The notes: a model not told the origin generated them from the letters alone. Positions 41,546-49,797 are shown, counted from the stretch's first letter. The stretch: 64,000 bases of DNA from Armatimonadota bacterium (GCA_031460175.1 JAVKGW010000003.1:124001-188000); one strand, 5' to 3'. Numbers and translations are program-made.

Positions 41546-42643
41546 CTACGGGCAGCTGCCCTGGAAGGTGAATCCGGGACCCACCCGGGCCCGCGGGGGG
41601 ATGGGAGGGAGGTCGTCGAAGAGCTGCGGATGGCGGCGCATGACGTTGAGGATCGGTCCGGGCATGAACACCCGGTTGACGTCGAAGGTTCCGGGAATGA
41701 ACCCCAACCGGTGCAGGGTCTGCACCGCGTTGTGCAGGGCCAGATAATTGTAGCAGGAGATCCGGATGTCCACCGTGGGGAGGTTGTTGCGGACCGCCCG
41801 GAGCGCGACCTCAGGCCGCAGGCCCGGCAACCAGCGTACGGCGATCACCGCGGTCTTCACGGGCTCCGCCCGCATGAACTTGTCCGCCTCCGCCCGGGCC
41901 GCCAGGAACCGCTCGATGGTCTCCTGGTTGCGCTCCGCCCACGGCCGCAGGGCGACGTTGAACCCCATGAAGCCGATGAATCCGCCGTCTCGGACCACCT
42001 CGTAGCTTCCCGGGACGTTCGCGAGGGCGATCACCGGCCACGGATCCCAGGTGGCGAAGGCGTCCACGGCCCCGCCCCGTAAAGCCACGGGCATCTCCGC
42101 GGGCGGCGTGTTCACCAGGGTGACGTCGTTCACGGTGAGCCGGGCCCGTTCCAGGATGCCGAGGATGTACAGGTGGCTGATGGTCCCGAAGGACACCGCG
42201 ATCCGCTTCCCCCGCAGGTCCCGGATGGTCCGGATCCCGCTGCCCTGGCGGGCCACCAGGGCCATGGTGTGGTCTCCCCCGAGCCGCACCGCGCTCCCGC
42301 TGTAGTTCCCCAGGATGACCAGGTCCATTCCCCGGAGGACCGCACCGATCATGGGGACCCCCACCTGCCCCATCTGGATCTCCCCCGCCTGGAGCGCGTT
42401 GAGGAGGTCCACGCCTGTGGGATACGGCGTGGCGATGGTGACATCTAGCCCCCACTTCTCGAATAGTCCCAGATCCAACGCCACGGGCACCCCCAGCTGG
42501 TCCACGGCCGCCACGATGCCCACCCGTAGCTTGGTGAGGGCGGGAGCCGCCTGCGTGGCGGGGAGGAAGGCGAACACCACCGCCACGAGCAGGAACCCAA
42601 CGACCGTTCCTCCCCGGATCCGTGCCGTGGAGCGTCTTCTCAT
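41546..42643 (-). CDS. NitT/TauT-type ABC substrate-binding protein
   Basis: A 365-residue exported protein. It has a Sec signal (Arg-Arg-Arg then ~20 hydrophobic residues ending Ala-Ala-Pro-Ala near 33). The mature part is of the NMT1/SsuA-like type-2 binding fold: Leu-Arg-Val-Gly-Ile-Val-Ala, Leu-Phe-Glu-Lys-Trp-Gly-Leu-Asp-Val, Ala-Leu-Gln-Ala-Gly-Glu-Ile-Gln-Met-Gly-Gln, and Leu-Arg-Gly-Lys-Arg-Ile-Ala-Val. There is no lipobox. GGAGGGG stands before ATG 42643, which overlaps the PfkB stop. Being in an operon with a sugar kinase and an aldolase, it may bind an unusual sugar acid or carboxylate rather than taurine or nitrate. Confidence 0.86.
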   Translation of the reverse strand: MRRRSTARIRGGTVVGFLLVAVVFAFLPATQAAPALTKLRVGIVAAVDQLGVPVALDLGLFEKWGLDVTIATPYPTGVDLLNALQAGEIQMGQVGVPMIGAVLRGMDLVILGNYSGSAVRLGGDHTMALVARQGSGIRTIRDLRGKRIAVSFGTISHLYILGILERARLTVNDVTLVNTPPAEMPVALRGGAVDAFATWDPWPVIALANVPGSYEVVRDGGFIGFMGFNVALRPWAERNQETIERFLAARAEADKFMRAEPVKTAVIAVRWLPGLRPEVALRAVRNNLPTVDIRISCYNYLALHNAVQTLHRLGFIPGTFDVNRVFMPGPILNVMRRHPQLFDDLPPIPPRARVGPGFTFQGSCP

Positions 42644-43605
42644 CCCGATCCCCTCCTTCCTGTGACATGCTGTCGTTCTCGCAGAAAGGCCTCCACTTCG
42701 GCCAGAAGCGGGAGTGCGGCCACGGCCCCCAGTCCGCACGCCGCCAGGGCTCCCACCGCGTTCGCGAACCGCGCGGCTTCCTCCAGCGAGGCTCCCCGCG
42801 TCCACTTCGCCAGGAAGGCTGCGTCGAAGGCGTCTCCCGCGCCCGTGGTGTCCACGGGCTGCACGGGGTAGGCGGGGACGTGTACCCGGGCGCCCGTCAC
42901 ATCGGCCACGAGGCAGCCCCGTTCCCCTTCCTTGAGGGCCACAAGGCGCGGCCCCTGCTCCAGGAGGCGTTCCACCAAGACTTCGGGAGCGCAGGTGTCG
43001 TCCAGGTAGGCGGCGTCTTCGAGACTGAGAAACACGATGTCGGCCTGCGGCAGGGTCCCGAGGACCGCCGCCCGGAGTTCCGGCAGGGGGAGCAGCCGGG
43101 GTCGGAGGTTCAGGTCGTAGCTCACGGTGACCCCCCGTGCCCGTGCCACGTCCACCGCGGCTTCCGCGGCAGACCGGGCGGTGGGGGAGATGGCCTGGGT
43201 GATCCCGCTCGTGTGGAGGACCCGGGCGTTCCCCACGTACTCGGGATCCACGTCCTCGGGGCCCAAGCGGCTCGCCGCGGAGCCCTTTCGGTAGTACGTG
43301 AAGGCATGTCGGCCCGCGGCGTCGAAGCTGATGAAGTAGATCCCGGTGTATCCCTCCGGATCCACCACCACCCGGGAGCGGTCCACTCCTTCCCGATCCC
43401 ACAGGGCGAGGAGGGAACGCCCGAACTCGTCCTGCCCCACCCGGGTGATGCACCCCGCAGACATGCCCAGGCGCGCGGCGGCCACGGCCACGTTGTTGGT
43501 GTCCCCGCCCCATCCGCGGCGGAAGGTGACGACCTCCTCCAGAGGCCCTTTCTCCAGGGCCACGAACTCCACCATGGGCTCTCCCAACGTGACGAGTTCC
43601 GGCAC
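42640..43605 (-). CDS. PfkB-family carbohydrate kinase (KDG-kinase-like)
   Basis: A 321-residue ribokinase-type sugar kinase. The substrate-side motif Gly-Trp-Gly-Gly-Asp-Thr-Asn-Asn-Val-Ala and the C-terminal Asp-Thr-Thr-Gly-Ala-Gly-Asp-Ala-Phe (catalytic Asp, anion hole) are intact. Leu-Gly-Glu-Pro-Met-Val-Glu-Phe at the N-terminus and Ser-Gly-Ile-Thr-Gln-Ala resemble 2-keto-3-deoxygluconate kinases. GTG 43605 is chosen since TAGGAGGGAG directly precedes it. With the RraA-like gene upstream and a transporter downstream, it looks like a sugar-acid uptake and breakdown operon. Confidence 0.86.
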   Translation of the reverse strand: MPELVTLGEPMVEFVALEKGPLEEVVTFRRGWGGDTNNVAVAAARLGMSAGCITRVGQDEFGRSLLALWDREGVDRSRVVVDPEGYTGIYFISFDAAGRHAFTYYRKGSAASRLGPEDVDPEYVGNARVLHTSGITQAISPTARSAAEAAVDVARARGVTVSYDLNLRPRLLPLPELRAAVLGTLPQADIVFLSLEDAAYLDDTCAPEVLVERLLEQGPRLVALKEGERGCLVADVTGARVHVPAYPVQPVDTTGAGDAFDAAFLAKWTRGASLEEAARFANAVGALAACGLGAVAALPLLAEVEAFLRERQHVTGRRGSG

Positions 43606-43616
43606 CCTCCCTCCTA

Positions 43617-44294
43617 CTAGATGCGTCCCAGCTCCTCCAAGGCACGCCGGATGGAGCCGAGCTCGCGGATCCGGGCGGCCATCCGGCGCTCCGTCTGCTC
43701 GATCTCCAAGGCCACCGCCAGGACTTCCGCGGCGTGCTCCCGGGGCACCACCACCACGCCGTCCGTGTCGCCCACGATGATGTCTCCGGGCCGCACCCAC
43801 ACCCCGCCGCACGGGACCGGGAGATCCCGGGCAAGGGTCCCGTAGCGCCCCACGGTGGTGGCGGGCACCACGCTTCGGGCGAACACGGGGAACCCCAGCT
43901 GGCGGATCTCTTCCACGTCCCGCACGCCTCCGTCCAGAACGGCTCCCCCAAGACCCCGGACCACGGCCGCGGTGGCCATCAGCCCCCCCAGACAGGCGAC
44001 GTCCCGGGCGGCTGCAGGGTCCACGGTTCCGATCACGAGCACGCTCCCCGCACGGGCGGTGTCGATGGCCTCCAGCGCGTGCTGGGGAGGTCCGGCCTCC
44101 AGACCGGGACCTTCCAACACCGTGACCGCAGGCCCCACCAGCTTTCCCGCCACCACGGGCTTGATCTCATGGGACATGAAGCCCGGGCGGTGCACCACGC
44201 GGTCCACGGCATCCGCCACCGATGGGGTGGTCACGGACCGGAACCCTTCGAGGATCTCCGCGAGGGGGACTTCCGGATGTTCGGCTGGGGACAT
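43617..44294 (-). CDS. RraA-like / 4-hydroxy-4-methyl-2-oxoglutarate aldolase family protein
   Basis: A ~225-residue protein of the RraA fold. It has Leu-Val-Gly-Pro-Ala-Val-Thr-Val, Gly-Ser-Val-Leu-Val-Ile-Gly, Gly-Ala-Val-Leu-Asp-Gly-Gly-Val-Arg-Asp (the Asp/Arg used by HMG aldolases) and Gly-Asp-Ile-Ile-Val-Gly-Asp-Thr-Asp-Gly-Val-Val-Val-Val-Pro. Bacterial relatives cleave 2-oxo-4-hydroxy acids with a divalent metal; it could also be a decarboxylase. ATG 44294 is seven bases from GGGAGG; ATG 44300 also exists but touches that site. First gene of the minus-strand operon. Confidence 0.84.
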   Translation of the reverse strand: MSPAEHPEVPLAEILEGFRSVTTPSVADAVDRVVHRPGFMSHEIKPVVAGKLVGPAVTVLEGPGLEAGPPQHALEAIDTARAGSVLVIGTVDPAAARDVACLGGLMATAAVVRGLGGAVLDGGVRDVEEIRQLGFPVFARSVVPATTVGRYGTLARDLPVPCGGVWVRPGDIIVGDTDGVVVVPREHAAEVLAVALEIEQTERRMAARIRELGSIRRALEELGRI

Positions 44295-44316
44295 GGGCAT
44301 CCTCCCGAAAGTCCAT

Positions 44317-44345
44317 CCGGGAAGCCGCGGGATCCCACTTCCCGG
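44317..44345 (-). promoter_or_regulatory. Hairpin in the 5' leader of the aldolase operon
   Basis: CCGGGAAG (44317-44324) and CTTCCCGG (44338-44345) form a perfect 8-bp stem with a 13-base loop, between the operator and the ribosome-binding site. It may be a regulatory or mRNA-stabilising hairpin, or a second protein-binding palindrome. Confidence 0.3.
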
Positions 44346-44355
44346 AATCGATGGC

Positions 44356-44374
44356 TTGTCCGTAATGCGGACAA
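44356..44374. promoter_or_regulatory. Palindromic operator upstream of the aldolase/kinase/ABC operon
   Basis: TTGTCCGTAATGCGGACAA is a perfect 7-bp inverted repeat with a 5-base centre, in an AT-richer patch about 60 bases before the first minus-strand start codon. The shape is typical of GntR- or IclR-family operators. No such regulator gene is in the window, so the controlling protein is elsewhere. Confidence 0.5.
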
Positions 44375-44522
44375 TAAGATCATTTTTGCACCTCTACCGT
44401 AGCCCAGCCCCGGAAGCCCTGTCAACGCGCCCGCCGGGGCGCCGACGGGGAGGGAGTGAGGCCGTGTACAATAGCCCCGTGGCGTATCCTGTTTGGATGA
44501 GAGGAAGTTGGAGGGACACGCG

Positions 44523-45230
44523 GTGGGCATCCGGGCGGTCCTTTTGGATGCAGGTCACACCCTCCTGGAGGGTCGGCCCTCCTGGTTCGACATCTGGGAG
44601 GAGGCGCTCGCGGCCTTCGATCTGGCCCTTGATCGCGAGGCGCTGCAGCGGGCGTACGCGCGGGCGAGCGATCTGCTGACTCCGCTCATGCCGGACTCGG
44701 TCAACCCGGAGGTGGAGCGGCGGTTCCTGCGGGAGATGATCGCCCACCTGCAGGTCCCGGGGCGGGAGGAGGAGCTGGCGGAGCACATGCACCGGATCCT
44801 GGCGGAGGTGCGCCCCGAGTACGCGCCCTATCCCGAGGTTCCGGAGGTCCTGGAGGAGCTGCGGCGCCGGGGATACCGGCTCGCGGTGGTCTCCAACTGG
44901 GAACCGGACCTGCCGGAGGTGTTGAGGAGGGTGGGATTGCTGGATGCCTTCGAGGTGGTGGTGGCGAGTGCCGTGGTGGGAGCCGCCAAGCCCGACCCCC
45001 GCATCTTCCGGGTCGCCCTGGATGCCCTCCGGTTGGCGCCGCACACCGCGGTGCACGTGGGCGATTCCTACGAGGCGGACGTCCAAGGGGCCCGGGCGGC
45101 CGGCATCCAGCCCGTTCTGCTGGACCGGGACTACGTCTACCAGCAATCCGACGTCCCCCTCATCCGGACGCTCGAGGAACTCCTTCCCTTGCTGGAGAAA
45201 CACGCCTCGGGCGACGGGGATGGCGATTGA
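44523..45230 (+). CDS. HAD-superfamily hydrolase
   Basis: A 235-residue phosphatase-like protein. Motif I is Leu-Leu-Asp-Ala-Gly-His-Thr-Leu; the second Asp of the usual DxD is replaced by Gly, as in the REG-2/HDHD3-like branch. Motif II is Val-Val-Ser-Asn-Trp; motif III Lys-Pro-Asp-Pro-Arg-Ile-Phe; motif IV Val-Gly-Asp-Ser-Tyr-Glu-Ala-Asp. A helical cap lies between I and II. GTG 44523 follows GGAGGG; a TACAAT box at 44467-44472 is a likely -10. Loss of the general acid Asp may lower phosphatase activity. Substrate unknown. Confidence 0.8.
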   Translation: MGIRAVLLDAGHTLLEGRPSWFDIWEEALAAFDLALDREALQRAYARASDLLTPLMPDSVNPEVERRFLREMIAHLQVPGREEELAEHMHRILAEVRPEYAPYPEVPEVLEELRRRGYRLAVVSNWEPDLPEVLRRVGLLDAFEVVVASAVVGAAKPDPRIFRVALDALRLAPHTAVHVGDSYEADVQGARAAGIQPVLLDRDYVYQQSDVPLIRTLEELLPLLEKHASGDGDGD

Positions 45231-46146
45231 TCCGCTGATCGTCGGGATCGTCCTCGCGGGTCTCGGGATCCTCCTCCTGCTCCTGGTCCGTCTGGAAGCC
45301 CGATTGGCCTCTCTTGTCTCCGCCGTCTCCCTGCAGGCCGGGGATCCCCTGCGGGGGACCGCGGAGCGGCTGGGAGCCCTGCACGCCACCTTGGAGGTGG
45401 TGACCCGGCAGGTGGAGCGGCTGGCTGCGGTGGAGCGCCGCGTGCAGGAGGTGGAGGAGGGTGTCGGCAGGCTGGTGTCCACCTTGCTCGGGCGGGGCGG
45501 GGGGCAGCTCGGCGAGCGATGGATGGAAGGGCACCTGGGCTGGCTCCCGGAGGGCTGGATTCGGGAACGGGTGCGCATGGGCGGTGGGGAGGTGGAGTTC
45601 GCCCTGGTCTTACCGGGGGGCCTTCTGGTCCCCCTGGACAGCAAGCTGGTCGCGCCGGAGCTCATATCCGCGTGGGAGGCCGCGGATGAGGGGACCCGCC
45701 GGGAGGTGGAGCGGCGGTTGGTGCGATCCGTCCGGGAGCGGGCGCAGGAGATCGCCCAACGCTACCTGGTGGATCCCTCCTGTGCGGGGTTCGGCGTGGC
45801 TGCGGTTCCGGATCCCGTCTACGCCCTGTGCCGGAGCGCCCTGCGCGATCTCATCCCGGACCGGGTCATCCTCGTGCCGTACACCCTCCTGGCCCCCTTC
45901 ACGGCGAGCCTGTACCTGCTGGGCCAGCGGATGGGGCTCGGGCGGCTGGGGCGGGAGGAGCGGGTGTTGGGGATCGTGCGGGATGCGATCCGCGCGGCGG
46001 TCCAGGAGCTGGAGCGCATGGGACAGGAGGTGACCACGGTCTCCAACCAGCGGGTGCGGGCCCTGGAGCACTTGCGCCGGGCGTCGCTGGCGCTAGAACC
46101 GGAAGTGGGGGGAGGGAAAACTCACGGGGAGGAGGGAGGACCATGA
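45220..46146 (+). CDS. RmuC-like DNA recombination protein
   Basis: A 308-residue protein. One N-terminal membrane helix (~residues 5-23) is followed by a coiled coil (~45-90), then the RmuC core with Trp-Met-Glu-Gly-His-Leu, Val-Glu-Phe-Ala-Leu-Val-Leu-Pro...Val-Pro-Leu-Asp-Ser-Lys (the PD-(D/E)xK-like Asp-Ser-Lys) and Ala-Gln-Glu-Ile-Ala-Gln-Arg-Tyr. The family limits inversions at short inverted repeats. It is shorter than E. coli RmuC. It overlaps the HAD gene by 11 bases and fumC by four. Confidence 0.75.
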   Translation: MAIDPLIVGIVLAGLGILLLLLVRLEARLASLVSAVSLQAGDPLRGTAERLGALHATLEVVTRQVERLAAVERRVQEVEEGVGRLVSTLLGRGGGQLGERWMEGHLGWLPEGWIRERVRMGGGEVEFALVLPGGLLVPLDSKLVAPELISAWEAADEGTRREVERRLVRSVRERAQEIAQRYLVDPSCAGFGVAAVPDPVYALCRSALRDLIPDRVILVPYTLLAPFTASLYLLGQRMGLGRLGREERVLGIVRDAIRAAVQELERMGQEVTTVSNQRVRALEHLRRASLALEPEVGGGKTHGEEGGP

Positions 46147-47564
46147 GCGAGAGCCGGGGCAATGTACGCGTGGAGCGGGATTCCCTGGGCGAGATGGAGG
46201 TCCCCGCGGAGGCCCTGTACGGGGCCAGCACCCAACGGGCCGTCCTGAACTTCCCCATCAGCGGCCTGCGGTTCCCCCGGGCGTTCCTGCGGGCTTTGGG
46301 CCTCATCAAGCGGTACGCGGCAGAAGTGAACGCGGAGCTGGGGCTGCTGGATGCCCGCGTGGCGCAGGCGATCGTCCAGGCGGCCCAGGAGGTGGCGGAC
46401 GGGCGGTGGGACGACCAGTTCGTGGTGGACATCTTCCAGACCGGGAGTGGAACCTCCACGAACATGAACGCCAACGAGGTGATCGCGAATCGCGCCACGG
46501 AGCTCTTGGGCGGGTCGCGGGGCAGTCGGCTCGTGCATCCCAATGACCACGTGAACCTGGGCCAGTCCAGCAACGACGTGATCCCCACCGCCCTGCATCT
46601 CGCCGCCCTCACGCTCCTGCGGGAGGAGCTCCGTCCTGCCCTGCAGGAGCTCCTGGAGGTCTTCCGGCACAAGGCGGAGGAGTTCATGCCCGTCATCAAG
46701 ACGGGCCGCACCCACCTCATGGACGCCACACCCATCCGGCTCGGGCAGGAGTTCCTGGGGTACGCGGGACAGGTGGAGCGGGCCCTGAGACGCCTGCAGA
46801 AGGCGGAGGAGGAGCTCCAGGAGCTGCCCCTCGGAGGAACCGCGGTGGGGACCGGGATCGGGGCACATCCGGAGTTCGCCCGCCGGGTCATCGCCCGCCT
46901 CTCGGAGGCGTTGGGGATGCCCCTGCGGGAGACGGACAACCACTTCCAGGCCCAGGCGTGCCTAGATGCCGTGGTGTTCTGTAGCGGCGCCCTACGCGCC
47001 TACGCCACCGCCCTCATGAAGATCGCGAACGACATCCGGTGGATGGGCTCTGGCCCGCACGCGGGCCTGGGGGAACTGGAACTGCCTGCGGTGCAGCCGG
47101 GGTCCTCCATCATGCCCGGCAAAGTCAACCCCGTGATCCCGGAATCCGTGATCCAGGTCTGCGCGCACGTGCTGGGCAACGACCTCGTGGTGGCCGTGGG
47201 CAACACGTGGGGGAACTTCGAGCTGAACACCATGATGCCCGTGATGACCCACAACCTCCTGGAGGCCATCGTCCTGCTGGCCAGCGCCAGCCGGAACTTC
47301 GCCCGGCAGTGCATCGCGGGACTGCGGGCCACGAGCCGTGGGCCGGAAACTGTGGAGCGGGGCCTGATGCTGGCCACCGCGCTCGCCCCCGTGATCGGCT
47401 ACGACGCTGCGGCCAAGATCGCTCAGGAGGCCGCCCGGACGGGCCGGACCATCCGGGAGGTGGCCCGGGAGCGCACCAGCCTTTCGGAGGAGGAACTCGC
47501 CCGAATCCTGGATCCCGCGAGGATGACGGAACCGGGCCGGGCTATAGCCGGAGCGGGCGGATGA
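46143..47564 (+). CDS. fumC: Class II fumarate hydratase
   Basis: A 473-residue TCA-cycle enzyme converting fumarate to malate. It shows Gly-Ser-Gly-Thr-Ser-Thr-Asn-Met-Asn-Ala-Asn-Glu-Val, His-Pro-Asn-Asp-His-Val-Asn (B site), Thr-Gly-Arg-Thr-His-Leu-Met-Asp-Ala with the catalytic His, and the mobile loop Gly-Ser-Ser-Ile-Met-Pro-Gly-Lys-Val-Asn-Pro with the catalytic Ser. The Asn/Asp-rich pattern excludes aspartase with fair confidence. It is coupled by ATGA overlaps to RmuC before and the nitroreductase after. Confidence 0.94.
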   Translation: MSESRGNVRVERDSLGEMEVPAEALYGASTQRAVLNFPISGLRFPRAFLRALGLIKRYAAEVNAELGLLDARVAQAIVQAAQEVADGRWDDQFVVDIFQTGSGTSTNMNANEVIANRATELLGGSRGSRLVHPNDHVNLGQSSNDVIPTALHLAALTLLREELRPALQELLEVFRHKAEEFMPVIKTGRTHLMDATPIRLGQEFLGYAGQVERALRRLQKAEEELQELPLGGTAVGTGIGAHPEFARRVIARLSEALGMPLRETDNHFQAQACLDAVVFCSGALRAYATALMKIANDIRWMGSGPHAGLGELELPAVQPGSSIMPGKVNPVIPESVIQVCAHVLGNDLVVAVGNTWGNFELNTMMPVMTHNLLEAIVLLASASRNFARQCIAGLRATSRGPETVERGLMLATALAPVIGYDAAAKIAQEAARTGRTIREVARERTSLSEEELARILDPARMTEPGRAIAGAGG

Positions 47565-48178
47565 AGGAGGGCGGTGAAGCTCCCTTCTGGTCCGTGCTTT
47601 GGGGGAGGCGGTCCGTGCGGTTCTACACCCCCGACCGTCTCCCTCCGGAGGTCCTGCACCGGCTTCTGGAGGCGGCCACCCTGGCACCCTCCGCCCACAA
47701 CGCGCAGCCGTGGCGGTTCGTGGTCCTGCAGGATCCGGAGGTGCGGCACCGTCTGGTCCTGGCCATGGCCCGGCGTTGGGAGCGGGAGATGCGGGAGCGG
47801 GGAGTGGACGAGAAGGTGATCCGGGTGGAGATCCGGTTCTCCCTGGAGCGGTTCATCGCGGCCCCGCTGCTGCTGATGCCCTGCCTCACCATGGAGGACA
47901 TGGACCGGTATCCCCGTCGCCATCAGCGGCGGGCGGAGCACACCATGGCCGTCCAGAGCGTGGCCGCGGCCATCCAGAACCTGCTCCTGGCGGCCCATGC
48001 CCTGGGACTGGGGGCCTGCTGGTGCTGCGCCCCGCTGTTCTGCCAGGGCCTCGTGCGCCGGATCCTCCGGCTGCCTCGCACCTGGGAGCCCCAGGCCTTC
48101 ATCACCCTCGGATACCCCCGACACCACCCGCCGACCCCACCCCGGAAGGCCCCGGAGGAGGTCCTGTGGGTGATCTAG
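47561..48178 (+). CDS. Nitroreductase, FbiB C-terminal-like (probable dehydro-F420-0 reductase)
   Basis: A 205-residue FMN enzyme. The N-terminal Arg-Arg-Ser-Val-Arg-Phe-Tyr-Thr-Pro and Ala-Pro-Ser-Ala-His-Asn-Ala-Gln-Pro-Trp-Arg-Phe are nitroreductase FMN-binding motifs. The long helical insertion (Arg-Arg-Trp-Glu-Arg-Glu-Met) and Arg-Arg-His-Gln-Arg-Arg-Ala-Glu are like the FbiB C-terminal domain. In bacterial F420 synthesis made from PEP, this domain reduces dehydro-F420-0. It is next to cofD and cofC and translationally coupled to cofD. It is a separate protein here, whereas mycobacteria fuse it to CofE. Confidence 0.78.
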   Translation: MKEGGEAPFWSVLWGRRSVRFYTPDRLPPEVLHRLLEAATLAPSAHNAQPWRFVVLQDPEVRHRLVLAMARRWEREMRERGVDEKVIRVEIRFSLERFIAAPLLLMPCLTMEDMDRYPRRHQRRAEHTMAVQSVAAAIQNLLLAAHALGLGACWCCAPLFCQGLVRRILRLPRTWEPQAFITLGYPRHHPPTPPRKAPEEVLWVI

Positions 48179-49107
48179 TGGTCCTCCTGTCTGGAGGCGG
48201 AGGGGGAGCGAAACTCGCGGAGGGACTCGCGGCCGTCCTGCCTCCCGGTCGACTGGCCATCGTGGGGAACACGGGAGACGACCTCGACTGGTACGGTTTG
48301 CGGATCTGTCCGGATCTGGACACCCTGCTGTACACCCTGGTGGGAGAGGTGGACCCGAATCGGGGGTGGGGGATTCGGGGGGACACCTTCGCCGTGCTGG
48401 CTCAGCTGGCCGTGTACGGGGAGGATCCATGGTTCCGGGTGGGGGATCGGGATCTGGCCACGAGCCTCCTGCGCACCCACTGGTTGCGACAGGGGATGCG
48501 GCTTACGGAGGTCATGCAACGGCTGAGCAGGTGGCTGGGCGTGCCCCACCGCGTCCTCCCCATGACGGACGACCCCGTGCGCACGATGGTCCGGACGCCG
48601 GAGGGGGAGCTGGATTTTCAGACGTACTTCGTGCGCAGAGGACATCGGGATCCGGTGTTGGAGATCCGGTTTGCGGGGATCGAGCAGGCCCGGCCCACGG
48701 CGGAGGTCCTGGAAGCCCTGGAGAAGGCCGAGACCATCGTGCTTGGCCCCTCCAATCCGTTTGTGAGCATCGGTCCCATCCTGGCGGTTCCGGGGGTTCA
48801 GGAAGCCATCCGGCGCAGTCCTGCCTCGAAGGTGGCCGTCAGTCCCCTCGTGGCGGGTCGGGCCCTCAAGGGACCCGCGGATGCCATGATGCGGTCCCTC
48901 GGCCACCGACCCGATGCGGTGGGCGTGGCTGCACTGTATCGGGGCCTGGTGGAGGTGTTCGTGCTGGATGCCGCGGATGCGGCGTTGGCACCGGAGGTGG
49001 AACGGCTGGGGATGCGGGCGGTGGTGGCCCAGACGGTGATGCGGACCCCGGAGGACCGGCGCTCGCTTGCCCGGCGCCTCCTGGAGCTTGCGGGATGCGG
49101 GTGCTGA
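48166..49107 (+). CDS. cofD: 2-phospho-L-lactate (or PEP) transferase CofD
   Basis: A 313-residue enzyme joining Fo to the activated phospholactate or PEP moiety in F420 synthesis. Leu-Ser-Gly-Gly-Gly-Gly-Gly-Ala-Lys-Leu at the N-terminus is the nucleotide-binding loop, then Gly-Asn-Thr-Gly-Asp-Asp-Leu-Asp-Trp-Tyr-Gly-Leu and Gly-Pro-Ser-Asn-Pro-Phe-Val-Ser-Ile. GTG 48166 is five bases behind GGAGGAGG; GTG 48178 is an alternative. It overlaps both neighbours, so nitroreductase-cofD-cofC are made together. Fo synthase (cofG/H) is not in the window. Confidence 0.92.
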   Translation: MGDLVVLLSGGGGGAKLAEGLAAVLPPGRLAIVGNTGDDLDWYGLRICPDLDTLLYTLVGEVDPNRGWGIRGDTFAVLAQLAVYGEDPWFRVGDRDLATSLLRTHWLRQGMRLTEVMQRLSRWLGVPHRVLPMTDDPVRTMVRTPEGELDFQTYFVRRGHRDPVLEIRFAGIEQARPTAEVLEALEKAETIVLGPSNPFVSIGPILAVPGVQEAIRRSPASKVAVSPLVAGRALKGPADAMMRSLGHRPDAVGVAALYRGLVEVFVLDAADAALAPEVERLGMRAVVAQTVMRTPEDRRSLARRLLELAGCGC

Positions 49108-49727
49108 TTCCGGTGAAACCCCTGCGGGCCGCGAAGACCCGCCTGAACCCTCTGCTGACCCCGGAGGAGCGGGCGGAGCTGAGCCTGTGGATGCTGCATC
49201 GGGTGCTCCGCAGCTGCCGGGAGGCGGGGCTTTCCGAGGTCTACGTGGTGGGTGGGGACGAGCGGATCGCGGAGCTGTCGAGGCGCTACGGGGCGGGCCT
49301 GCTCCCCGAACTGGGGGGCGATCTCAACCAGACCCTCGGGAAGACCCTGACCCTCGTGCGGGGGGCGGGCACGTGTCTGCTCGTGGCCGCGGACCTGCCG
49401 CTGCTCCGTCCGGAGGACCTCCTGCGGCTGATCCGTCCGTGGCAGGCGCGGGGGGCTGCTGCGCTCGCGCCTTCCCGGGACGGCGGGACCAATGCGCTGC
49501 TCCTTCCGCCCCGCTGTCCGTTTGCCCCTGCCTTCGGCCCGGGAAGTGCAGAACGCCACCGGAGGCGGCTAACGGCCGCGGGCGTTGTCGTGGAGGAAGT
49601 CCGGACGTTGGGGCTTCTGCACGACGTGGACCGGTTCGAGGACCTCTCCGAGGCGGTGCGGAGCCTCCCGGGCTTCCCCCTCCCGGGTCTCCCTGCCTGC
49701 GGGAAAGCCGTGGTAGAATCCCCGTGA
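49095..49727 (+). CDS. cofC: 2-phospho-L-lactate/PEP guanylyltransferase (CofC/FbiD)
   Basis: A 210-residue nucleotidyltransferase that forms the GDP-activated donor used by CofD. It begins Val-Leu-Ile-Pro-Val-Lys-Pro-Leu-Arg-Ala-Ala-Lys-Thr-Arg-Leu, the usual start. It has Val-Ala-Ala-Asp-Leu-Pro-Leu-Leu (metal-binding Asp) and Asp-Gly-Gly-Thr-Asn-Ala-Leu. Whether phospholactate (CofC) or PEP (FbiD) is used cannot be read by eye, though the neighbouring nitroreductase speaks for the PEP route. Its stop is one base before the second Cys leader peptide. Confidence 0.88.
   Translation: MRVLIPVKPLRAAKTRLNPLLTPEERAELSLWMLHRVLRSCREAGLSEVYVVGGDERIAELSRRYGAGLLPELGGDLNQTLGKTLTLVRGAGTCLLVAADLPLLRPEDLLRLIRPWQARGAAALAPSRDGGTNALLLPPRCPFAPAFGPGSAERHRRRLTAAGVVVEEVRTLGLLHDVDRFEDLSEAVRSLPGFPLPGLPACGKAVVESP
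49714..49719 (+). promoter_or_regulatory. Likely -10 box for the second Cys leader transcript
   Basis: TAGAAT lies inside the end of cofC, ten bases before the leader ATG at 49729. No good -35 is seen. Transcription from here would start at about 49726, giving a nearly leaderless small ORF, as at the first copy. Confidence 0.35.
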
Positions 49728-49728
49728 G

Positions 49729-49797
49729 ATGACCGTGATCCTTTCGCCTCGCACGCTTCCTCCGCGCGGTTGCCCCTTGTGTCCCCGGCGGGGGTAG
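49729..49797 (+). CDS. Cysteine-codon leader peptide, copy B (22 aa)
   Basis: ATG 49729 to TAG 49795-49797. It ends Arg-Gly-Cys-Pro-Leu-Cys-Pro-Arg-Arg-Gly before the stop; the N-terminal part differs from copy A (13976-14035) except for being rich in Arg and Pro. TGT-CC-x-CGG-CGG-GGG-TAG is nearly identical at DNA level in both copies. Cys codons are at 49771 and 49780. GTG 49735 is an alternative start. The same peptide end, stop position and hairpin before two unrelated genes argue for a true regulatory leader. I infer cysteine supply as the signal. Confidence 0.6.
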   Translation: MTVILSPRTLPPRGCPLCPRRG

